Origin: Mucilaginibacter sp.
GTDB taxonomy: Bacteria; Bacteroidota; Bacteroidia; Sphingobacteriales; Sphingobacteriaceae
Assembly: GCA_030445275.1 (NCBI GenBank)
Contig: JAUCSE010000092.1
Span: forward strand, 1 to 64,000
Direction of reading: 5' to 3'
Length of the DNA: 64,000 nt
Below the pieces are notes generated by a model. The model worked only from the letters and a program-made list of their open reading frames with translations, made no database searches and was not told the DNA's origin. Below, piece by piece: positions 27,868 through 37,865 of this stretch (position 1 is the first letter of the stretch; every line of letters starts with the position of its first letter). The position numbers and the translations under genes are program-made.

Positions 27868-28614
27868 ATGTTATCACCAATGAATAATTTAAGAAAGTGG
27901 TTTTACCTGCTTACCATGACCAGCTTGTTCTTTACGGCCTGCTCTAAAAAAAATGATCCTACCCCGGTGCCAGAACCCGTAACACCGGTTGCCTCAGGCT
28001 CTGTGCCTTTTTACAAATTGCAAAGGGTCGAAAACTTTTTAGCACCAGCTGATGACAGCGCCCCTACAACAGCTCCACCGGTTGTTTATTTCAGTCTTGA
28101 AAATAAAGAACAAACACCTGCCGACTATCAAAAAACAGCCCGTTGGGATATTTCTTTTTCAAATTTATATAACAGTTTTATAGGCTGTAATAATGGTAAG
28201 GATGCTACGAATGCCGGTTACACAGCAAATGGGGTTGGTGGTATACTCATTTTAAAGCAAGCATTTGAAACCGTTACCGATGTTCCGGCCGATAAAGATT
28301 TTTCAACCTCAAAAACTTTTGGTACAGATGATCTGGGCGCTTTTGGCGAAGGTACAGGCTGGTACCTGTATGACTTTGGTGGAACCATTAAAGGCGATGG
28401 CAGCTATAATAAAATGCATGTGGCCTATGCCATGCCAGATATACGTACGCTGGTGGTACGTACAGCAAACGGAAATTACGCCAAAATAAAAATGATCAGT
28501 TGCTATAAAGATGCATTTACTGCTGATAAATGGTTCAGAGATACACCGCATATGTACTTCACTTTTGAATACGTGATAGTACCAAAAGGCAGCACCAAAT
28601 TTGAAATTAAATAA
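27868..28614 (+). CDS. HmuY-family lipoprotein (third copy)
   Basis: The 248-residue lipoprotein has lipobox FFTACSKK (Cys27 from the ATG at 27868; a second in-frame ATG at 27880 would serve equally well). The HmuY marks are ARWDISFSNLYNSFIGCNNG, GEGTGWYLYDF and GNYAKIKMISCYKDA. The insert between the GWY segment and the C-terminal strands is longer than in the second copy. It is likely a haem or porphyrin binding protein on the surface, with possibly different ligand range. Confidence 0.83.
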   Translation: MLSPMNNLRKWFYLLTMTSLFFTACSKKNDPTPVPEPVTPVASGSVPFYKLQRVENFLAPADDSAPTTAPPVVYFSLENKEQTPADYQKTARWDISFSNLYNSFIGCNNGKDATNAGYTANGVGGILILKQAFETVTDVPADKDFSTSKTFGTDDLGAFGEGTGWYLYDFGGTIKGDGSYNKMHVAYAMPDIRTLVVRTANGNYAKIKMISCYKDAFTADKWFRDTPHMYFTFEYVIVPKGSTKFEIK

Positions 28615-28634
28615 CAGTTACACATACATATCCG

Positions 28635-29591
28635 ATGAAATTAAAACTTATACCTTTTTTACTAACTATTCTGATAACAGCTATTTTCGCTTCATGCAAA
28701 AAAACTGTTGAGTTACCCGCATTACCACAAAACAAGATCACTGAATATAAAGTAGTTAACCTAACCGATACGGTTATTTATGGCGCCATTGATCAAATTG
28801 AAAAATCCATTACGGTTTATGTGCCGTTTTACCTTAACCTCGCGATTATTGACCCTGCCATATCAGTATCGCAAGGGGCAAGTATTGTAGGAAAAGTTGA
28901 ACCCATACCTATTAGCTCACAAGATGTTAAATACACGGTTAAAGCGGCCGATGGCAGCACTAATGTATATACACTTAAAATAGTACAGCAAAATACACCT
29001 TCATTAACGGTTGACTGGAGTGCTAATGCCACTTTGGTAACATCACCTTTATTACAGCTCCCCTCAATTTTGGGTGATTTTCAAAGTCAGAATGGCGCTT
29101 TGGTACAAGTTCAGATGACCAACCAAAAAAGTGGTAAAGTGATTGACTTTCCTACCGGATCAGCTTTTTCACTTAAGCCCACAGGTAACCTATATAACTT
29201 AATCGGGGTGATATTACCTGCTGATATAGACACCGGATCATATAAAGTTAAGGTTACTTATCTTGGCCATACCTCAGAGATAGTACGCCCTATTCATGTT
29301 GTTTACCAACAGCCAAATCTGTTGATACCATCACGTGAAGCAAAACAGGGGGGCACTATTAGTTTCACTTCATTTAATACCGTTTTTGTTGGTTTTAAAG
29401 CCGCTTCGGTAACAGTTAATGGTAAAACTTATGATTTGCCGATACAAAGTTACACCTATACCGAAATGACTTTGAAAATACCTGATGATTTTCCGGTAGG
29501 AGTTTATAATTACACTGCGCAATACAGCTTTCAGTTTGATGGTTGGAATGTAGTCAAGAAAACCGGGGCATTAACTGTAACCCCCAAATAA
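28635..29591 (+). CDS. Ig-like surface lipoprotein of the haem locus (copy 1)
   Basis: The 318-residue lipoprotein (lipobox IFASCKK, Cys21) seems to consist of three beta-sandwich domains. The N-terminal part, ending YTVKAADGSTNVYTLKIVQQ, resembles DUF5018-type Ig-like domains often found in Bacteroidota lipoproteins. The rest is TIG/IPT-like. It is paralogous to the gene at 30374-31312: both share an IDTGSY-VK segment followed by P-IHV/I. Its place between HmuY-like genes suggests a surface partner of haem capture. No enzymatic motif is visible. Confidence 0.7.
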   Translation: MKLKLIPFLLTILITAIFASCKKTVELPALPQNKITEYKVVNLTDTVIYGAIDQIEKSITVYVPFYLNLAIIDPAISVSQGASIVGKVEPIPISSQDVKYTVKAADGSTNVYTLKIVQQNTPSLTVDWSANATLVTSPLLQLPSILGDFQSQNGALVQVQMTNQKSGKVIDFPTGSAFSLKPTGNLYNLIGVILPADIDTGSYKVKVTYLGHTSEIVRPIHVVYQQPNLLIPSREAKQGGTISFTSFNTVFVGFKAASVTVNGKTYDLPIQSYTYTEMTLKIPDDFPVGVYNYTAQYSFQFDGWNVVKKTGALTVTPK

Positions 29592-29671
29592 CATAAGGTT
29601 ATCCCGCCTGCGTACGAAGGTGATTAACATATATCAATTCATTTATTTATTAAAATTCAATCTTATTCATC

Positions 29672-30295
29672 ATGAAAAACAACTTTTTAAGTGTTTTAAA
29701 ATCTGGCGTAGCTGTTGCCGCCATCGCAATTCTTGCAGTTTCTTGTCAAAAAGACAACAAGGTTACACCTGAAAGCACTACTACGGCTTCCAAACTATCT
29801 GTAAATGCAGTGCCAACCAGTAATACTTATACCGTAACGGGTCAGTATGCCGATCCTGCACAAGGACCTGCTGGTTACGGTACTATTTATGTTGATCTGG
29901 CTACCGGTACTCAAGGTACCAGCAGCTTTGCAGCAGCAGATGTTCTTTTCACAAGTACTAATAACTCGGTTATACAAACTATTTCAGGCTCCACTTTGAA
30001 GTATTTGTATGATACCAACAAAACATTTGCAACATTGAAAATTTCTGATTTTGCTAGTGCTACTGCGGTTACAAGTATCGGCAGAAATACATCAACCGAT
30101 GTTAATGCTCCTAACGGCTGGTATAACTATGTTCAACCAGGTGGTGTAACTGCTATAGGTACCTTTTATATCCTGGTTACTCCTTCATTAGGTAGCCCTT
30201 ATGCATTACAAGTTACTGCAGCTGCCGGCGATGGTACAGCCACTAGCAACAGAGGTGTGTACACCATTCAAACTGGTGTAATTAATAACAACTAA
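29672..30295 (+). CDS. Divergent HmuY-like lipoprotein
   Basis: The 207-residue lipoprotein (lipobox LAVSCQKD, Cys25) is Thr/Ser-rich. Weak HmuY features remain in the right order: ADVLFTSTNNSVIQTISG, NAPNGWYNYVQPGG and YALQVTAAAGDG followed by GVYTIQTG. I read it as a divergent member of the HmuY fold, but a search is needed to be certain. It follows the first Ig-like lipoprotein gene by 80 bp and is closed by a hairpin at 30311-30340. Confidence 0.55.
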   Translation: MKNNFLSVLKSGVAVAAIAILAVSCQKDNKVTPESTTTASKLSVNAVPTSNTYTVTGQYADPAQGPAGYGTIYVDLATGTQGTSSFAAADVLFTSTNNSVIQTISGSTLKYLYDTNKTFATLKISDFASATAVTSIGRNTSTDVNAPNGWYNYVQPGGVTAIGTFYILVTPSLGSPYALQVTAAAGDGTATSNRGVYTIQTGVINNN

Positions 30296-30310
30296 TTAAA
30301 CATCAAAGAA

Positions 30311-30340
30311 AGGCAGGCCGGGTTACCGGCTTGCCTCTTT
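30311..30340 (+). terminator. Hairpin, possible partial terminator
   Basis: An 11-bp stem (30311-30321 with 30326-30336, one G-U pair) and a GTTA loop are followed by CTTT. It lies inside the haem gene series, so it may lower expression of the genes after it. Confidence 0.5.
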
Positions 30341-30373
30341 ATAACTAACCCTACTAAATTAAATATTTGAATA

Positions 30374-31312
30374 ATGATCTACTTTAAATCAGGAAGACTA
30401 TATTTCTTGCTATCGTTGCTTGTGGCTGTTTTTGTTATATCTTCCTGTAAAAAGGAATACGTTAAATACCCTTATAACGATATTGAGCGTTTTACCGTAA
30501 AAGATGCAAATGGTGCAGAGTTAAAAGCAAGTATTGAAGGAACAGACATTATTATCTATTATCCACCCTTCCAGGTAGTTCCTGATCTTATTTCACCTAC
30601 CATTACCGTTTCTGACCGGGCTGTTGTTGAGCCGGCATCAGGCACCCAGGTTTCCTTTAAAACAGGGGTAACCTTTAAAGTAAAAGCCCAGGATGGCAGT
30701 ATTAAAACCTATACACTTAAACCTGCAATAAATCAACCGAACCCCGTTTTTACGGTCGGAGATTCGCGTTTAGGAGATGTACTTGTTTTATCTGGCGAAT
30801 ATATGGTACCTGATACCAGTCGCACTAAATTATATATTGTTGATAAAAACAATAAAGAAACCCAATTACCTGGATCTTCCTTTACAGAATTTACGGCATC
30901 ACAGCTTGTTGCCAATCTCCCAACATCAATTGACACCGGTTCATACCAGGTTAAACTAAAAACAAATAGCCTGATCCAGCTAAAAGGACCGATTCATATA
31001 GCCCCACCTGGTTTATTACTCGGTATACCGGCAACGGTTACAATGGTTAAACGCGGTGGAATCCTTACCATTACAAGTGATGATGGATCATTAAAATATT
31101 ACAAGCAAATATTTGCTAAAGCAAGTATATCCATTGACATTTTCACCGAAAAACCGGTAACTATAGTTAGTATAACTGACAAAGAAATAAACCTGCAGAT
31201 ACCTGCTGATTTTCCATTGATCAAGATCGAATCTATTTACTTATATGATAAAAATGATGTTATGTACGGCATTGTAGACAGATCTGGCAATGGTATACAG
31301 GTTACTGAATAA
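30374..31312 (+). CDS. Ig-like surface lipoprotein of the haem locus (copy 2)
   Basis: The 312-residue lipoprotein (lipobox VISSCKKE, Cys25) has the same layout as the gene at 28635: an N-terminal DUF5018-like domain ending VKAQDGSIKTYTLKP, then two further beta domains with SIDTGSYQVKL and GPIHIAPP. The duplication of an HmuY-like plus Ig-like gene pair suggests a two-component surface unit. The function is unknown. Confidence 0.68.
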   Translation: MIYFKSGRLYFLLSLLVAVFVISSCKKEYVKYPYNDIERFTVKDANGAELKASIEGTDIIIYYPPFQVVPDLISPTITVSDRAVVEPASGTQVSFKTGVTFKVKAQDGSIKTYTLKPAINQPNPVFTVGDSRLGDVLVLSGEYMVPDTSRTKLYIVDKNNKETQLPGSSFTEFTASQLVANLPTSIDTGSYQVKLKTNSLIQLKGPIHIAPPGLLLGIPATVTMVKRGGILTITSDDGSLKYYKQIFAKASISIDIFTEKPVTIVSITDKEINLQIPADFPLIKIESIYLYDKNDVMYGIVDRSGNGIQVTE

Positions 31313-31348
31313 CTATATACTGTACACAAAACTATTATAAAAACATGC

Positions 31349-31378
31349 AATGCCTGTGTCTGAACAGATACAGGCATT
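31349..31378 (+). terminator. Stem-loop after the haem operon
   Basis: AATGCCTGT (31349-31357) pairs with ACAGGCATT (31370-31378), with further inner pairing around a GAAC loop. No T-run follows. It overlaps an in-frame ATG at 31350, which favours the later AraC start at 31404. Confidence 0.5.
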
Positions 31379-31403
31379 ACTGGCATCAAGAATACACTTA
31401 AAT

Positions 31404-32390
31404 ATGCACATCAAATCAAAAATTGAAGGCTTTGAAGACTGGCTGTTTATTGAAGAACTGCCCGATAACTATAATGTACAAACGCCACTGGCTGAAAAAA
31501 GCATGACCATTAAGCGCCCGCCTGTAAGTCGGTTCTCCAATTATACCATTAGTTCAGGTGGTTTATTTCTGATGCATGCGCAGATGCAGTTCAATGAACC
31601 TGCAAAGATCATTTTTGAAATAGTTGGCGAGACGATCAACAGCCAATTTATATTTTATGAAAATAAACCTACTGTTGATGATAAACAAAAAGGTAAAAAA
31701 ACACGTGGCGGTGCGAGGCATAATATCCGCTATATACCATCATTGTCTGGCAAATATGAATTGGTTCCTGATGTAGCTTATAACTATTTCCTGGTGGTGC
31801 TGTCAAAAGAGTATTATTTTCATTTGATCAATCAAGACTCGATGTTACACGCCGATTTTGTGGAAGAGATCAAAAACGGAAAATACACCTCCATATCGGC
31901 CAATGATTTGCTGGTATCACATGAGATGAAACAGATCATCAATGACATCGTGGAGTGCAAAAAAACAGGTGAGCTGAAACGTTTGCATACCGAAGCCAAG
32001 ATATTAGAACTGCTGATGCTACAAATGGAGCAACTGCAACATGATCAGCATGACGAAGTAAGGAAATATACCGATCTGGAACAGGAAAAGATAGAGCAAG
32101 CCCGGGATATTATTGACCATGATTTTGCCAATCCTCCGGTGTTGCCGGTATTGTCGCGTATGGTATCATTAAATGAGTTTAAGCTAAAGCGTGGGTTTAA
32201 GGCTTATTATGGGATCACTATATATGGCTATGTAACCAGGTTGAAAATGGAACGCGCCAGGCACCTGCTTATAGATCAGAAAATGACCATTAGAGAGGTA
32301 ACTTATGAGGTTGGTTTTAAACACCAGTCGCACCTTTCCGAGGCATTTAAAAAGTATTTTGGGATATTGCCAAGTGAAATTAAGGCTTAG
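31404..32390 (+). CDS. AraC-family transcriptional regulator
   Basis: The 328-residue protein has an N-terminal sensing region of unknown fold and a C-terminal AraC/XylS double helix-turn-helix (about the last 95 residues: SRMVSLNEFKLKRGFKAYYG and REVTYEVGFKHQSHLSEAFKKYFG). It is close in layout to PchR-like regulators that act on siderophore or haem uptake genes with the ligand as inducer. It follows the haem genes in the same direction. An upstream ATG at 31350 lies in a stable hairpin and is less likely. The target promoters are not known. Confidence 0.85.
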   Translation: MHIKSKIEGFEDWLFIEELPDNYNVQTPLAEKSMTIKRPPVSRFSNYTISSGGLFLMHAQMQFNEPAKIIFEIVGETINSQFIFYENKPTVDDKQKGKKTRGGARHNIRYIPSLSGKYELVPDVAYNYFLVVLSKEYYFHLINQDSMLHADFVEEIKNGKYTSISANDLLVSHEMKQIINDIVECKKTGELKRLHTEAKILELLMLQMEQLQHDQHDEVRKYTDLEQEKIEQARDIIDHDFANPPVLPVLSRMVSLNEFKLKRGFKAYYGITIYGYVTRLKMERARHLLIDQKMTIREVTYEVGFKHQSHLSEAFKKYFGILPSEIKA

Positions 32391-32438
32391 ATAAACTCAA
32401 TATATCACTAAATTTCAGCCATTTATACGATACAAATC

Positions 32439-33041
32439 TTATCTGAAAATACTAATTACTGATAGGGCGATCAGGATCATCATTGAAACTAAAGATAGTT
32501 GGGGATATGACATTCTCAAAAACCTTAATGCAAGCGTGATCTGGTTTTCAACAGTACGTTTTGAAATATGAAGCTTATCGGCAATTTCATCGTTGCTCAG
32601 ATTTTCTACCCGGCTTAGCCAAAAAATTTCCTGGCAGCGGCGCGGCAGCTTCCGCAGTATTTGAGCAAGCTCTGATTCAAAACCTTCATACTCCAGTTTA
32701 CTATCAGCGGTATTATACACAACTACATCATCGGTAAGGGTAAACTGATCTATGTATTCAATACAGTTTACTTTAGCGGCTTTTAAATGTTTAAATACAT
32801 GATAGCGGGCGGTTACATGTATGTAGTTTTGAAAATTCTGGATCTTCAGATACTTGCGCCTTGTCCATAAGGCCACAAATACGTCATGTGTTATTTCTTC
32901 AGCGGCAGTTTCGTCTTTTAAGTAGTAATTGGCCGTTTTGTAAAGCTTTTTCCAATACCTGTTATACAAGACTACAAAAGCCCTGGAATTATCAGAGACA
33001 ACAGCGTCCCATAATTCATTGTCGGTAACTTTACTGATCAT
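32439..33041 (-). CDS. ECF RNA polymerase sigma factor (FecI-like)
   Basis: The 200-residue protein has sigma region 2 (FVVLYNRYWKKLYKTANYYLKDETAAEEITHDVFVALW) and region 4 (LRKLPRRCQEIFWLSRVENLSNDEIADKLHISKRTVENQI). A C-terminal hydrophobic stretch is typical of Bacteroidota FecI-like factors. A TTG at 33077 is in frame, but the ATG at 33041 is preferred. It is divergent from the FecR gene, with 154 bp between. It probably directs transcription of the SusCD pair that follows FecR. Confidence 0.9.
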   Translation of the reverse strand: MISKVTDNELWDAVVSDNSRAFVVLYNRYWKKLYKTANYYLKDETAAEEITHDVFVALWTRRKYLKIQNFQNYIHVTARYHVFKHLKAAKVNCIEYIDQFTLTDDVVVYNTADSKLEYEGFESELAQILRKLPRRCQEIFWLSRVENLSNDEIADKLHISKRTVENQITLALRFLRMSYPQLSLVSMMILIALSVISIFR

Positions 33042-33195
33042 AATTGGTTTGATAAAAGTAGCAGAAATGTTTATCAATTACAATTGTCAAATTCACATGT
33101 GTGCTTATTGTTTAAAATTATTTTTAAAAGTATGTGTGTTGCAATTGGTTTAATAGCACTTTATAGATATACCTAAGAACGCAGAACCAATTTTT

Positions 33196-34344
33196 ATGAC
33201 CGCTGAAGAATACATACTGCTTTATGAAAAGCATCTTTCAGGTTTATGTACTCCTGAGGAAGAAGAATTGCTGATGCAATACAAGGATAATTTTATAATT
33301 CAGGATGACCATGAAGTAAAACTATCTAATACCGATAAACGGGTCAAAAGTAGTATTTACCATCGTATCTTAAGATCAATATCGGGTAATAAAAAAATCC
33401 TTAGTTTATCGTGGTGGTGGGCTGCCGCCGCAGTAGTATTATTAGCCGTAGGTTTGGGCAGCCTTTTCCTCAATAATGCGCCCAACCAATTAATGGTTAA
33501 TAATAAACCCAGACCGGTAAAAAGTAATGTTATAAAACCGGGTACAACTACAGCTGTTCTTACCTTGGCTAATGGAGCTCGGATACCTTTAGATGACGCA
33601 GCAAACGGCGTTGTAGCCAAAGCCGGCAATACTTCCATAAAAAAATTGAAAAATGGTTTACTATCCTATGCTGATAATGGGGCAGATGCAGGTACAGCTT
33701 CCAACTCTTTAAAAAATACGATAACTATACCCCGGGGCGGTTTGTACACGGTGGTATTACCCGATGGCACATATGTATGGTTAAATTCCGAATCGTCATT
33801 AACCTACCCGGTTACTTTTAAAGGTGCCGAACGCGGGGTTACTTTAAAGGGTGAAGCTTATTTCGAAGTAACAAAAAACAAAGAAAAACCCTTTATTGTA
33901 CATATCGGTAATGTCAACGTGAAGGTTTTGGGAACGCATTTCAACGTAAAGGCTTATCAGGATGATAATGTGATAAAAACAACCTTGCTTGAAGGTTCTG
34001 TACAATTGTCAAACCAGGCATCGTCGGCTTTATTGGCTCCTGGTGAGCAGGGGATAACCGATCAGGATTATGACCATATAACCCTAAAAAAGGTTAACGT
34101 AAGTCAAGTAATAGCCTGGAAGTCTGGATATTTTATTTTTAAGGAAGAAAATATTCATGATATCATGGAGCAGATAAGCAGATGGTATGATGTTGATGTT
34201 GAATACCAGGGAAATATGTCAAATAAAACATTTGGAGGCATATACTCTAAAAATAAAGACATTAATGAACTATTAAAAGGCCTTGAATTAACTGGATTAG
34301 TTCACTTTAAAATTGAAGGAAGGAGGATAATTGTTATGACTTAG
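33196..34344 (+). CDS. FecR-family anti-sigma factor
   Basis: The 382-residue inner membrane protein has an N-terminal cytoplasmic part with ECF-binding helices, one transmembrane helix (about 74-94, WWWAAAAVVLLAVGLGSLFL) and a periplasmic FecR domain (about 115-380: TIPRGGLYTVVLPDGTYVWLNSESSLTYP, GEAYFEV, VKVLGTHFNVKAY). It should hold the ECF factor until the STN domain of the adjacent SusC signals substrate binding. It precedes that SusC gene by 120 bp. Confidence 0.92.
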   Translation: MTAEEYILLYEKHLSGLCTPEEEELLMQYKDNFIIQDDHEVKLSNTDKRVKSSIYHRILRSISGNKKILSLSWWWAAAAVVLLAVGLGSLFLNNAPNQLMVNNKPRPVKSNVIKPGTTTAVLTLANGARIPLDDAANGVVAKAGNTSIKKLKNGLLSYADNGADAGTASNSLKNTITIPRGGLYTVVLPDGTYVWLNSESSLTYPVTFKGAERGVTLKGEAYFEVTKNKEKPFIVHIGNVNVKVLGTHFNVKAYQDDNVIKTTLLEGSVQLSNQASSALLAPGEQGITDQDYDHITLKKVNVSQVIAWKSGYFIFKEENIHDIMEQISRWYDVDVEYQGNMSNKTFGGIYSKNKDINELLKGLELTGLVHFKIEGRRIIVMT

Positions 34345-34371
34345 TAAAAGCTTAACGGTTATCTAAAAAAA

Positions 34372-34396
34372 TCAGGAGCGTTGCAACCGCCCCTGA
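34372..34396 (+). promoter_or_regulatory. Hairpin between fecR and susC
   Basis: TCAGG-A-GCG pairs with CGC-C-CCTGA around a 7-nt loop, with one A/C mismatch. No T-run follows. It may tune expression between the anti-sigma gene and the transporter genes. Confidence 0.35.
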
Positions 34397-34464
34397 CCAA
34401 GAGTTAGTTAACCCATATTACCAATTGCGGAAACAATCAATTATAAATTAAACCTAACATTCAA

Positions 34465-37400
34465 ATGTATAAAATATTTACTGAATCAAAGTTCAGGTGG
34501 CATAACCATGCCCGATTTAAATTTATCCGGATTATGAAACTAACTTGCATTTTGATCATGATAACCATTTTACAGGTTAGTGCAAGTTCGTACGCTCAAA
34601 AGATAAATTTAGAAGTACAGAAGGCTCCCTTAGAGGATGTGCTCTTTACGCTTCAACAACAAAGTGGTTACGACTTTTTATATAGTGCTCAACTGATCAA
34701 ACTGGCAACACCTGTATCACTGTCTTTAAAAAACGTGACGATCTCGCAGGCCTTAGAGAAGATATTTAGTGGCCAGCCGCTTATTTATCTCATCAATAAA
34801 AAAACAATTACTATAAAATCAAAACCGGTAACTGAAAACACCAATATCCTCAATATCAAAGGAAAGGTTACGGATAATAAAGGTGTGCCGCTTCCCGGGG
34901 TATCCATACTTCTTAAAGGCACTAAAACGGGTACCATTACTGACGCTAACGGCGCGTTTAGTATCAATACTCCCGACGGCAATGGTACGCTCATATTCAG
35001 CTTTATAGGTTTTGCCAAACAGGAAGTACCCATTGATGGAAAAAGTGTAATTAACGTTACGCTGCTGGAAGATAAGCAGGGCCTGAGTGAGGTTGTGGTT
35101 ACCGGTTACACTACCCAAAGTAAACACACGCTTACCAGCGCCATTGTGTCTGTTAAGGGTGAAGAAATGACCAAAAGGGTAGCTACTGATGCTACGTCCC
35201 TATTACAAGGACAGCTGCCAGGCCTGTCGGTTATTCAAAATTCAGGCGAACCGGGTAATGAAAATGTACAATTGCGCATCAGGGGTGTAGGTACTTTCAG
35301 TAGTGCAGGTAATAATCCACTGGTTATTGTTGATGGTATACCGGGAAGCCTTGGTGTCATTAATCCAAATGACATCGAGTCGGTAACTGTATTAAAAGAT
35401 GCTGCCGCTGCTGCTATATACGGTTCGCAGGGAGCAAACGGTGTTGTGGTAGTTAAAACTAAAAAGGGAAAAGCTGGTGGTTTTATACTTTCTTATAACT
35501 ACAACGTAGGTTTTGCAACACCAACCAGGCTGCCCAAGCTAATAACCAATTCGGCGCAGTACATGGAATTGTTAAATGAAGCCGAAGCTAACTCAGGTAA
35601 TGCACCTATATATACGCAGGCACAGATAGATCTTTATAAAAACGCGACTGATCATGTTAAATATCCCAATCATGACTGGCTGAAGGATATGTTTAAAACG
35701 GCGGTTGTTCAAAACCATTATTTAAACCTGAGCGGGGGTAATGAAAACACCACTTATAGCCTGGGTTTGGGCTATACCAACCAACCTGGTACCATGCAGG
35801 GCTTTGATTATAAAAAATATACCGTTGACCTGGGACTAACTTCAAAAGTAAATAAACGGGTTACCCTGGGTACAAATTTCCAGATCCGTTATGGCGACAG
35901 GAACTTCCCTTCAAATAATAGTACCGATCTTTATATTTCTACTTTGGCACAATCGCCTTTGTACCCGGCTCAAACTGCCGATGGCTTATGGATCAACAAA
36001 GCTTATGATAAAGAACTCGGAAATAAAAACCCGGTACTGGCCTCACAAATTTTAACTCATAATCCTAATTATTACGGGCAGGGTAATATTTCATTGGATG
36101 TTGATATCGTGAATGGCCTGAGATGGGAAAACAGGGCCGGGCTTAGCTTTGATGTAAATAAAAGCAAAACTTTCAGGCCAACTATACCAACCTATTATTA
36201 CAGCGATCTTTCTTTTGCCCATAATGCCGATGTAGGCACTCCGGGTTTAACTGTTGGTGAAGATGATGAAACACATTCAACCATTTATAGTCAACTTAAT
36301 TTTCATAAAGTATTGGGTAAACATGACTTGACCATTTTGGGCGGTGTACAGCAGGAGGTAGATAATAAAACCAATGTAGATGCCAATCGTATCGGCTATC
36401 CAACTAATGAACTCACCGAATTGAATGCCGGATCAGTAAATAATCAAACCAATGATGGCACATCATCACAATGGATTATTCATTCCCTTTATGGAAATGT
36501 GAATTATAATTTTGATGATAAATATTTGGTAGGTGCAAATGTGAGATATGATGGTACATCGCGCTTGCCAAGCAACAGTCGCTGGGGTTTGTATGAATCT
36601 TTCTCTGGTGGATGGCGCATCTCCAAAGAAAACTTTTTAAAAGATGTTAGCTGGCTCGACGATTTGAAGATACGCGGCTCATGGGGACGATTGGGTAATC
36701 AAAACATAAATACCACCAATGGTAATGTTCCTTATCCATATCAATCTACGCTTACTCAAAATAACTATGCTTTTGCTGGTACCATTGCCTCTGGTTTTAT
36801 ACCCAATATATTGGTTGACCCTGACCTTACCTGGGAAACTACACGAATGACTGATATTGGTATTGACCTGTCGGCCTTTAAAAACAAACTAACTTTCACT
36901 TTCGATTGGTTTAACAAGTACACATATAATATTCTACGACAATCACAGGTGCCACTGGCCTTGGGTGTAAATGCACCTATTGTTAATAATGGAGCAGTAA
37001 GCAATAAAGGCTTTGAATTTAGTCTGCACTATCAGGATCGCCTGTCTTCAAAATTCAGTTATTATGCCACGGCCAACCTGCAATTATACCGCAACAAACT
37101 GGTTTCGTTCGGAGCTGATGAAATAGGTGGCCCTGACGGGCAAACCATTATGCGGAATGGATATCCTATCAACTCATTTTACCTGCAAACCATGGATGGT
37201 ATTTTCCAGAGTCAGGCCGAAATTGATCACTCACCAGATCAATCATCTTTAGGCGGTGTGCCAACACCCGGTGATATTAAGTATAAAGACGTTAATGGTG
37301 ATGGAAAGGTAGATGCCAATGACCGCAGCATTATTCCGGGGCAATATCCAAAATTTGAATATTCTTATTCAATGGGGGTTACCTATGGTAATTTTGATGC

Positions 37401-37848
37401 CAGCATGCAGCTGTACGGCTCATACGGCAACAAACTGTATTTATACAAATGGGGTGTTGACCCCTTTGCCCAGGGTGCTATGCCTACTACTGATTGGCTA
37501 AACAGGTGGACACCGCAAAACCCATCAACCACGATGCCTAAAATTTATATGGGTTTTTATGGTTATCCTAAAATAACCAATGTACAATCAACCTACCATT
37601 TATACAATGCCAGCTTTATGCGTATTAAAAACGTGCAGATAGGTTACACCTTCCCCAAAAACTTAATCAGAGGGGTTAGGTCATTGCGGGTATTTGGTTC
37701 TGTTGATAACCTGGCATTGTTTACACCACTTAAACAAGCTACTGACCCTGAAAGGCAGGATATAAATAATAAACCCGATGCCTGGTATGGTTTTGCCAAT
37801 TATCCACAAAACCGCACCTATACATTTGGCGCATCTGTTCAATTTTAA
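34465..37848 (+). CDS. SusC/RagA TonB-linked transporter with STN signalling domain
   Basis: The 1127-residue protein starts with a signal peptide (hydrophobic part 26-40; a second in-frame ATG at 34534 would give a standard-length signal). It continues with an STN secretin/TonB short N-terminal domain (about 48-115, EVQKAPLEDVLFTLQQQSGYDF), a carboxypeptidase-regulatory-like domain (about 128-200), a plug (about 210-330) and a barrel ending VQF. The STN domain signals to FecR. The gene forms a unit with the SusD gene 17 bp downstream and the sigma/FecR genes upstream. The substrate is not evident, since no hydrolases are adjacent. Confidence 0.93.
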   Translation: MYKIFTESKFRWHNHARFKFIRIMKLTCILIMITILQVSASSYAQKINLEVQKAPLEDVLFTLQQQSGYDFLYSAQLIKLATPVSLSLKNVTISQALEKIFSGQPLIYLINKKTITIKSKPVTENTNILNIKGKVTDNKGVPLPGVSILLKGTKTGTITDANGAFSINTPDGNGTLIFSFIGFAKQEVPIDGKSVINVTLLEDKQGLSEVVVTGYTTQSKHTLTSAIVSVKGEEMTKRVATDATSLLQGQLPGLSVIQNSGEPGNENVQLRIRGVGTFSSAGNNPLVIVDGIPGSLGVINPNDIESVTVLKDAAAAAIYGSQGANGVVVVKTKKGKAGGFILSYNYNVGFATPTRLPKLITNSAQYMELLNEAEANSGNAPIYTQAQIDLYKNATDHVKYPNHDWLKDMFKTAVVQNHYLNLSGGNENTTYSLGLGYTNQPGTMQGFDYKKYTVDLGLTSKVNKRVTLGTNFQIRYGDRNFPSNNSTDLYISTLAQSPLYPAQTADGLWINKAYDKELGNKNPVLASQILTHNPNYYGQGNISLDVDIVNGLRWENRAGLSFDVNKSKTFRPTIPTYYYSDLSFAHNADVGTPGLTVGEDDETHSTIYSQLNFHKVLGKHDLTILGGVQQEVDNKTNVDANRIGYPTNELTELNAGSVNNQTNDGTSSQWIIHSLYGNVNYNFDDKYLVGANVRYDGTSRLPSNSRWGLYESFSGGWRISKENFLKDVSWLDDLKIRGSWGRLGNQNINTTNGNVPYPYQSTLTQNNYAFAGTIASGFIPNILVDPDLTWETTRMTDIGIDLSAFKNKLTFTFDWFNKYTYNILRQSQVPLALGVNAPIVNNGAVSNKGFEFSLHYQDRLSSKFSYYATANLQLYRNKLVSFGADEIGGPDGQTIMRNGYPINSFYLQTMDGIFQSQAEIDHSPDQSSLGGVPTPGDIKYKDVNGDGKVDANDRSIIPGQYPKFEYSYSMGVTYGNFDASMQLYGSYGNKLYLYKWGVDPFAQGAMPTTDWLNRWTPQNPSTTMPKIYMGFYGYPKITNVQSTYHLYNASFMRIKNVQIGYTFPKNLIRGVRSLRVFGSVDNLALFTPLKQATDPERQDINNKPDAWYGFANYPQNRTYTFGASVQF

Positions 37849-37865
37849 TTTCAATTTAAAAACAA

